A DNA stretch of 64,000 nt from Lutraria lutraria (lineage: Eukaryota; Mollusca; Bivalvia; Venerida; Mactridae), in the NCBI GenBank assembly GCA_964023205.1, contig OZ026840.1, positions 9,545,603-9,609,602 of the forward strand, read 5' to 3'. Every line of letters starts with the position of its first letter. The stretch's first letter is position 1. Positions 57,023 to 64,000 of the stretch are shown here, one piece after another. The notes beneath the pieces were generated by a model. The model was not told the DNA's origin. It saw nothing but the letters and a program-made list of their open reading frames with translations, and did no database searches. The translations under genes and the position numbers were made by a program.

Positions 57023-60010
57023 TTAATGCATCTTTAACATTATATGCCCAGTTTTGTTTTCAATATCTTTCAACATGATTCTGTATATGATGTTTATATA
57101 TTTCCTTTCACTTTTATTGATAACTTTTAACCAAAATTTTATAATTTGTATAATTCTTAGTGAGTAAAAATCCAATCGACCTAATTCTCCGTATATAAAA
57201 TCGTTTTGTGTGTTACTTTTTACTCTCAATATTGACTTACAAAACGAAGTGTGAATTTTTTCAATTATTAATGCCCTATTAAAACCCCAAACTTCACAAC
57301 CGTAAAATAAAATTGGTTTCACAAGTTTATCGAATAATTCTAAAGAATGCCTTATTGTTATGTTATGAAATCTATATAGACATTTTCTTAATGTAAAAAT
57401 AGCTTTTTGAGCCTGGCCAGCTAATGTTTTTTGCGTTTCTACAAAGGATCCCCTAGATGAAAACACTATTCCAAGATACGTAAATTTGTTAACAATTTCC
57501 AATTCACAACCTTGGTAGAAAAATTTAAGGTCTAATGGTAAACGCCCGCCTTTTCTGAATATAATAATTTTGGTTTTATCTTTATTTACAGTAAGTTTCC
57601 AACGATTACAGTATGTCTCTAATATGTTAAGATTACTTTGTAGTTCTTCTGATGAGTTAGCAAATATCACGATGTCATCGGCATACATCAATAAAAACAT
57701 TTTAATAAAACCTAAATCAACACACTTTGCTCCATTTAAAAGAAGTTGGTCTTCCAGATCATTAAGATACATGGAAAATAGAAAAGGCGACAAGCTCTCA
57801 CCCTGCCTTACTCCAAGATGGCTTTCGAATATTTCGCCGATCTCATTATTTAATTTAACTCTGGATGTAATTTGATTATACATAGATTTGATGACATTAT
57901 ACAAATTCCCTCTTAGCCCAGATTTATAAAGTTTATACCATATATTTTGGCGAACCAAATAATCGAAAGCTTTAGAATAGTCGATAAAAGCGCAATACAA
58001 TTGCGCATTATTATTAATTACATGATTAATTAACCCATGTAGTACAAATATGTTGTCAATAGTACACATTCCCGCCCTAAAACCTGCTTGTGATTCTACG
58101 TAAATATAATAAGTTTCAGCCCACAGCGTTAATCTAGTGTTTATTAATCGAGTAAATAATTTGCCTATCACGCTTAATAAAGTAATACCTCTAAAGTTCG
58201 CTGCTTCTGATAAATTACCCTTCTTATGAATTGGAATTATGTAACCTTCACTCCAGCTTTTAGGAAAATATCCCATAATTAATAATTTATTGAATAAACA
58301 TAAAAGATAGTCAGATAGAACATCCTTGCCGTAGTAAATAAATTCATTCAGTATCCCATCAGGTCCCCCACTTTTATTGAGGTTCAAATCAAGAATGCCT
58401 TTCATTAGATCTTGGCGTGTAAAAGGTAAGTCTAATTCAGAAAACATGACATTGATATCATTCCGTACTATATGCTCATTAAAATATTCAACATCTTCAT
58501 CTGCTTGGTAAAATACTTCATCTGGATTATTGATAGCTTTAAAATACTGAGTAAACGTATTCAGCGAAATATTTTTCGGACTTTTTGGAACAACAGATTC
58601 TTTCAACATACGCCAATAAAGTCTGACGTTGTTATTCTTCGCTGCAATTAATTTGTCAGTATTTTGTTTTTCTTTCAAAAAATTAAAATTTCGAACCTTT
58701 TGTTTATAAATGGACCTGGCTTCAACCATTAACTTTCTAGTTTCTTCATTATTATCTTGTCTATAAGAATTCAACTTCCGGTAGAAATCGCGTTTACTGT
58801 CCAAACAAACGTCATCATACAAAGGTTTATTTTTTGAGATTTTACTTCCGTTTCGGACGTTCTGATTATTAGCTTTAAATGTTGGAGCACACACCTCGTC
58901 TATTGATGTAACAAAAGTTTCAACATTGGAATCTATATCTATAGGTAATGACGCATTATCAATTTGTAGAATTAATTGGTTTAAATTTGACATAAAAATT
59001 TCATCATTCAATCTCTCGACATTGGTATCTTTACAATCATTCTTCCATCTATATGAGTTTCCCATCTGCTTAAAATCGTTATTTTCAGTACTTTCATGAT
59101 TTTTTTCAATAGTTTGACCACCATTAAGAGAAAATTCCATCAAACAATGATCTGATAATACATTTGGTTCATGAATGACAAATGAATTAAAAAATTGTAA
59201 AATATCTGAGTTTACAATGCAGTAATCAACGACACTACAACCATTGTTTCCGACAAACGTATATGCTCCTGATTGTTCAGGACATCCAACCCTACCATTT
59301 GCTATCCTCAGACCTGATTGTTTTAGAAATTCCAGCAATAAATAACCATAAGGATTAGTACCTGTATCTAGTGAAATTCTTATTAACGTATCATCTATAC
59401 CATAATCGTCAGGGAGTAAATCATTATTGTGCAAAAATTCATTATCATCAACCACATAATCAGGTAATGTACCAACTCTACAATTAAAGTCACCTAAAAA
59501 CATAAAATAGCAATTACAATCCTCATATTTGTTTTGTATATGTAAAATATCCTCTACAAAAATATCAAATATGTTATCATCAATTATGTTATTTCTATTG
59601 GAGTTTGATGGTACAATATAACAGAGACAAACATATAGATCACGGTCAAAGTCGAAGTGTTTTGATTCTAATTTCACCCACAAGTGAGAGTCTTTATAGT
59701 GAAACAAAAACATATCTTTACTCACAAATTTATCTCTATAAACATAAATCAATAGCCCACCAGAATGTCTTGTAGTACGTTTGAGTTTTTCATCCCTATT
59801 TAACATAAAATGTTGAAAACCGTCATATTGAAAGTCATGTTCAATACCACCCCAGGTTTCTGTGAAACAAATAATATCATTTCTTTCAAATATATCGCGT
59901 ATTTCATCACAATGAAGTTTGTTATTACTTTTAGAAATTAAACATTGAATATTCAGTAATGCAAATCTTACAACATTGTCTTTGTTATTGTGGACACCGC
60001 TTGAACTTTC
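57023..60010 (-). CDS. LINE ORF2: AP endonuclease and reverse transcriptase (degenerate copy)
   Basis: Open for about 995 codons from the codon after the TAG at 60,011; first Met at 59,806, but the endonuclease starts earlier (LLNIQCLISK, FTETWG). Endonuclease motifs: LGDFNCRVG, VVDYCIVN, VLSDHCLMEF. Reverse transcriptase motifs in order: GGPDGILNEF, NFRGITLLSVIGKLFTRLI, QAGFRAGMCTIDN, DYSKAFDYL, GVRQGESLSPFLFSMYLNDL, then LLMYADDIVIFA with catalytic Asp-Asp at about 57,674-57,679, and NKFTYLGIVFSS in the thumb. The endonuclease nicks target DNA and the polymerase copies the RNA there. No internal stop over nearly 1000 codons, so the copy is fairly young, but the C-terminus is frameshifted. 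Confidence 0.9.
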   Translation of the reverse strand, partial: ESSSGVHNNKDNVVRFALLNIQCLISKSNNKLHCDEIRDIFERNDIICFTETWGGIEHDFQYDGFQHFMLNRDEKLKRTTRHSGGLLIYVYRDKFVSKDMFLFHYKDSHLWVKLESKHFDFDRDLYVCLCYIVPSNSNRNNIIDDNIFDIFVEDILHIQNKYEDCNCYFMFLGDFNCRVGTLPDYVVDDNEFLHNNDLLPDDYGIDDTLIRISLDTGTNPYGYLLLEFLKQSGLRIANGRVGCPEQSGAYTFVGNNGCSVVDYCIVNSDILQFFNSFVIHEPNVLSDHCLMEFSLNGGQTIEKNHESTENNDFKQMGNSYRWKNDCKDTNVERLNDEIFMSNLNQLILQIDNASLPIDIDSNVETFVTSIDEVCAPTFKANNQNVRNGSKISKNKPLYDDVCLDSKRDFYRKLNSYRQDNNEETRKLMVEARSIYKQKVRNFNFLKEKQNTDKLIAAKNNNVRLYWRMLKESVVPKSPKNISLNTFTQYFKAINNPDEVFYQADEDVEYFNEHIVRNDINVMFSELDLPFTRQDLMKGILDLNLNKSGGPDGILNEFIYYGKDVLSDYLLCLFNKLLIMGYFPKSWSEGYIIPIHKKGNLSEAANFRGITLLSVIGKLFTRLINTRLTLWAETYYIYVESQAGFRAGMCTIDNIFVLHGLINHVINNNAQLYCAFIDYSKAFDYLVRQNIWYKLYKSGLRGNLYNVIKSMYNQITSRVKLNNEIGEIFESHLGVRQGESLSPFLFSMYLNDLEDQLLLNGAKCVDLGFIKMFLLMYADDIVIFANSSEELQSNLNILETYCNRWKLTVNKDKTKIIIFRKGGRLPLDLKFFYQGCELEIVNKFTYLGIVFSSRGSFVETQKTLAGQAQKAIFTLRKCLYRFHNITIRHSLELFDKLVKPILFYGCEVWGFNRALIIEKIHTSFCKSILRVKSNTQNDFIYGELGRLDFYSLRIIQIIKFWLKVINKSERKYINIIYRIMLKDIENKTGHIMLKMH

Positions 60011-60589
60011 CTATGTACCGCCCACTGAACTCTGACTCGGCGGGGGCATTGTTTTCTTCAACGACGTGCTCTTTGGTTGCATAGCATTGACTGACCGGGC
60101 TCTTCTCTGATTGGCTGTTGATGTCGACCTAGATTTTGCCCTACCACGTGTAGTTTGATTACGTTCAGTTACGGATTCGCTTGTAGATGGATTTTCACTT
60201 GTTTTCTGCGATGTGTATGTTGGACACGGTTGTAATATCGACTGTGAAAGAGTACGATCACTTGCACGATCCTGACTGATTCGTACTGGCGATTTTGATG
60301 GAGGTTTGAATTCCTGTAGCATTGCTGATCCGGTGTTCTTACTTATTGAATTCATTGGCCCGCTTATATCAGTATGCGTGTTACCATCCTTTAAGCTTTC
60401 GTTGCAAACACGTGATTCACTTTGTGTGAGTGTACGCTGAATACCATCTAGTTGTGGACGTGTTCTGTTTTTTACAACTGGACTCATGATTTCATCCCAC
60501 CCTGGGAACTCGTCATACATAACCCTATCGTTTACCACTATAGCTGCTGGATATCGTAGATGTACACGATTATTTCGGTTTTTAGCTCA
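60011..60589 (-). pseudogene. LINE ORF1, downstream part
   Basis: Open frame from the nested insertion (about 60,589) to TAG at 60,011-60,013. It includes VVNDRVMYDEFPGWDEIMSP and a low-complexity Ser/Thr/Arg/Pro tail. It is in the same frame as ORF2, with only the TAG between them. It probably continues the ORF1 piece at 61,180-61,795, now separated by the insertion. Confidence 0.65.
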
Positions 60590-61175
60590 CATGTCACAAA
60601 GTGACAAAGTGAGCTATTAGGATCACTCTCCGTCCGGCGTCCGGCGTCCGGCGTCGTGCGTCGTGCGGTGTGCGTCGTGCGTCGTGCGTCGTCAAACTTT
60701 TTGTTGTGACCACACTAGGGGCCACATTTTTGGCTCAATTTTAGCAAAACTGGGTCAGAACGTTAATATCAACAAAATCTCGGACGAGTTCGATATTGGG
60801 CCATTTGGGGTCAAAAACTAGGTCACCAGGGCCAAATAAGGGAAAACCTTGTGAACTCTTTAGAAATCACTGTTTTGACTTTATCTTCATGAAACTTTGT
60901 CAGAATGTTTATTTTAATAATATGTAGGTCAAGTTTGATAATGGGTCATTTCTGTAGTAAAATTAGGTCACTAGGGCAAATTGCTGGAAAACCTTGTGAA
61001 CACTCTAGAAGTCACTGTTTTGATTGGGTGATCATGAAACCTTGTCAGAATGTTTGTCTTCATAATATCTTGGACGAGTTCGAACATGGGTCATCTTGGG
61101 TCAAAAACTAGGTATGTATAAGATCAGTGACGGGATTCTTTTTTCACGGGATTTTTTTTTTTTTTTTTTTTGTGG
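60590..61175. mobile_element. Nested interspersed repeat inserted in LINE ORF1
   Basis: Starts with a hairpin AGCTCACATGTCACAAAGTG...GTGAGCT, then a GC-rich run of GTCCGGCGTCC and GTCGTGC motifs (60,633-60,695), then about two and a half copies of a ~140-bp unit (ACCTTGTGAAC, TCACTGTTTTGA, CATGAAACTTTGTCAGAATG, GGTCAAAAACTAGG). It ends near a run of about 22 T. Its hairpin end and GC-rich microsatellite are common in bivalve repeats (recalled, not searched). Confidence 0.65.
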
Positions 61176-61179
61176 ACCA

Positions 61180-61795
61180 AACACTGATACAGCCACCTGT
61201 GCTTGTAGCTAGGTCTATTATCATTACGACCAATGTTCAACACACCGATTCGCTCAGCTGATTCAATACATAATTGGTCAGTGTTAACGTGTAAACAATG
61301 GTTGAAAAAATAATTCACATCATCATGCACACCATTTCTACCCTCTTCGAGTCCATATATCATCAAGTTGTTTTTGCGACTTCTAGTTTCTAAATATATT
61401 ATCTTATAAGTGAGAATCTTTAGATTCGACTCATGATGATCAACTTTTTGACCCAAACTTTGAACGTCACCTTGAACATCTTTGATTATCGACTTCGTAT
61501 TTTCTTGGCCGTTTTCAATATTCAGCATTTTTTGAAAAAGTACATTGAGTTTGCCATCTGGAGACATGTTTTCATAAGAATGGAAATCAACACTACCTGT
61601 ATTAGCCCGTCTGCGTTTGGCGTTATTTCCTATTGTTGTCCAATTGCCGTTTCCCTCCAATTTATCACCACTTTTATCACCATACCCCACCCCGTCATCA
61701 AGCGTACTTTGTAACAAATCTTCGTTTTCCATCCTTTGTGATAAATTTAACAACTGTGAAAATGTTACATCACAATCCACTGTTTCATCGCTCAT
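61180..61795 (-). pseudogene. LINE ORF1, upstream part
   Basis: Starts MSDETVDCDVTFSQLLNLSQ. A central predicted coiled-coil-like segment (NIENGQENTKSIIKDVQGD and after) is followed by LETRSRKNNLMIYGLEEGRN and IESAERIGV, the pattern of the RRM-like nucleic-acid-binding region of LINE ORF1 proteins. The frame runs into a poly-A/insertion junction near 61,150-61,180, which ends it prematurely. Confidence 0.75.
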
Positions 61796-61900
61796 GATTA
61801 ATGATTGTTAACTTTGATTTAACTTTGATTTAATTCGTTTAAACTTGATAAATCTTCAATTTTTCTTTACTCCGTGAAAACACTTGTTTACGTCACCGGT

Positions 61901-64000
61901 GTCTATATAATACGAAGTGATATATTGACAATAACAGATAAAACAATTAAAAAAGTCAAAGGTAGAAATCCAATTAAGATATAATAATGTCAAAACTCAA
62001 CATTGTTGAACTGAAATAACAAACGACAATGAAAAATGCAACTAAAATAACGAATTGATAGACACATCAAGAACAATAATTGCTGAGTGTGTTTTTCATT
62101 AACAGCAAAATTTACTTTTGTTGAAGAGAGGTTAAAATTTATTTGTTGCCTTGTAAAATTTATAAATAAAGTAAAAATGAACGAAACTGTATTCATGCGT
62201 TCGAAATAAAGTTATATATCGTTCTTGACAAAACATTTTACATTTATTGGAATTAATTTACTGTAGATATGACTAAATACGTAATTTATTTAGCTGACCT
62301 AACATTAACATTTTAAGGTGCGACCTAATTGGACTGCTAGCGATAAGTTCACACGGTACTATAACGGCAATTTAGGAATTTCATAAAAAGTATACTTTTC
62401 GTTTCAACAGTGTAAATAACATTAAAGAAACTTCGCGACTATCTTTTTAAAAGGCATTTCTTGTTTGTGTCTACTTTCGGATATTGATAACATTTCGTTT
62501 CTCATTTTCAGCAGTTTGACCGACTCGATATTGCTAGCTGCATATATACTTGATTTCTTTCTCTTACAAATGTTAGTTCTTTGTAGGACCACATTCATAA
62601 CATATCACATTTGTAATAGATTTGTTACGAATGTTATTACATCGTTACAAGTAAAATAATAATTGGCATCGATCACATTAGTCGCAAGATAATTATGTTA
62701 CCTATGTGCTTGATTTCCGAGACATGCTACATGTGTGATCACATTCGTAACACCTGTTATAGATATGATCTTTTAATGAGTGTGGTCTTATGTACAGTGC
62801 TTTCTTCGTCATTAAGTACGCATATTTTATGTACCATTTTTGATAAGCAGTTTCTTCCACCAAGAAATCATTATCTATGGTTTTCAATCGTTCTCTCTGT
62901 GTTTTTAGGAACATTGATCTGTAGGAGTTTTTGCCATATCCGTTTTAACAAAACTACAATCAGATACATTAACTAGTAAAATAAAAACTAACAGTCCGTC
63001 GAAAAAACACAGTTTTGCAGAGCAGAAACAACACATACTATACATGGTTTATTACTTATGTATGCATACCACGGCTATAAAAATAAAAGCAATAATAGTA
63101 AAAGTGATCATTTTAGTCAAATATGTAATCACCAGATACGTAAAAACACATCATGAAATACGTTAATGTTATATCATAATGTTTACTCTTTAAAATTTAA
63201 AATAAAATAAAATTAAAATGATAAAACGTTTTTAATCCAAAGAAATATATCATCAACTTTTCATTTTAGAGATCAAATCACCGCACAATATGTACCCATT
63301 TAGTTTTGATGAAACAAAATGTATGCACTATTCATCAACATTTCCTAGTTAATATGACATCATCAACACCATGCATTATTGAATGACATCATGTACGTAC
63401 ATGTCTGAACGTCAAAACGCTGATGTCATTTATTCGACTAATTAGTGCTAGGCTAGCCCCCTAAGGTAGTAGGTATTATTCTGTATAACGTATCTGAGCT
63501 TAACGTATTTGATGACCATTTTAATTATAGCGCGACAAATGGAAATAGGTGGTGTCCATGGGAAATTCAACGTATTTATTAAAACAATTTCATGTACCTA
63601 ATGTGATTTTTGCATTTGCATCTGCTTAACGTATCTGACGACCGTTAAAAATATTTTCAAGTTTTGACAAATTGTCAACAATTTAAAAAATTCGTTTGCA
63701 CATCTGAAAGAAAAGGCTTATATCTAATAAATGTTATGAACTTAAAGGTACACAATCGTACCTTATTTTGTTCATTTCCTTTTATATTGTTTAATTCATG
63801 GCGGCGATAATACGTTTAACGTATCTGATTTCAGAAACGCGGACACGCTAAACAGGCCCGCCGAAAAGAATATACGTGTTTGTAAATGTTAATTAGATGT
63901 TACACCCCATCCGCTGCCAATTCCTGATTTCAAAAAGCAAAGAAAGGGCACTTAAACATTATATGTCTCCACAGTTAGAGTCACGTGAAACGGCATATTA
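61901..64000. other. No exon recognised; recurring TTAACGTATCTGA words
   Basis: Presumed intron of the PhyH-family gene. AT-rich, short frames only. AACGTATCTGA-like words recur at about 63,486, 63,500 (TATTTGATGACCA variant), 63,627 and 63,816. The next PhyH exon was not found. Confidence 0.4.

Larger units (their letters stand above)
55866..61900 (-). mobile_element. Non-LTR retrotransposon (LINE), near full length, inactive
   Basis: Order on the minus strand: 5' region near 61.8-61.9 kb, ORF1 (61,795 down, interrupted by a nested repeat), ORF2 with AP-endonuclease and reverse transcriptase (60,010-57,023), frameshifted C-terminus (to 56,501), 3' UTR and a short GTTCTAT heptamer tail at about 55,866-55,888. 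Domain order and microsatellite tail suggest the CR1/L2 side of the Jockey group; that is inferred. It lies antisense in the intron after exon 6 of the PhyH-family gene. Confidence 0.88.

Overview
This is an AT-rich, gene-poor, repeat-dense eukaryotic nuclear window. It has spliced exons, a degenerate non-LTR retrotransposon, tRNA-headed SINEs and many foldback or MITE-like DNA elements. The repeat types fit a lophotrochozoan invertebrate, most likely a bivalve mollusc; that assignment is inferred from style, not from a search. There is no sign of bacterial organisation.

Two host genes can be supported. (1) Positions 1-6276, minus strand: one very long exon of a mucin-like protein, with a clean splice acceptor at 6277-6278, a short Ser/Thr-rich lead-in, then roughly 290 heptads of the form Val-Pro-Thr5, running off the left edge. 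The plus strand of the same DNA is also open (a Val/Gly/Thr repeat), but that is a mirror: replacements are conservative only on the minus strand. (2) Positions 38,282-54,727, plus strand: six exons of a phytanoyl-CoA dioxygenase-family (PhyH) Fe(II)/2-oxoglutarate oxygenase, with matching splice phases from the ATG at 38,315 to codon 156, including the iron-binding His-x-Asp. The rest of the gene should lie beyond the window.

Layout: 1-6.3 kb mucin repeat exon; 6.3-13 kb mostly non-coding, with a hAT-like foldback (8,120-8,950), a stray mucin-like Thr-rich segment (10.5-10.6 kb) and transposon scraps; 13.3-15.3 kb a reverse-transcriptase relic plus a CATGATGC repeat, both repeated at 42.4-43.6 kb; 21.0-22.5 kb a homogeneous 49-bp satellite; 26.8-27.8 kb a repeat whose second copy at 47.7 kb is the empty site for a 508-bp insertion; 30.6-37.1 kb a cluster of inverted-repeat elements (Tc1/mariner-like with TA duplication, TTAA-flanked giant palindrome, SINE); 40.4-42.4 kb a large foldback inside intron 2 of the oxygenase; 46.4-46.8 kb an 11-copy 38-bp array in intron 4; 49.9-54.6 kb a ~150-copy 29/32-bp array filling the end of intron 5; 55.9-61.9 kb an antisense non-LTR retrotransposon with frameshifts and a nested insertion.

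The most striking observation is in the last array. Its repeat unit is a copy of the splice acceptor plus the first 26 bases of oxygenase exon 6. The exon contains two near-identical heptamers exactly 29 bases apart (CAGATAT across the acceptor and CAGACAT inside the exon), which explains the unit length. The intron therefore carries about 150 decoy copies of its own acceptor, and the true exon is the last unit of the array.
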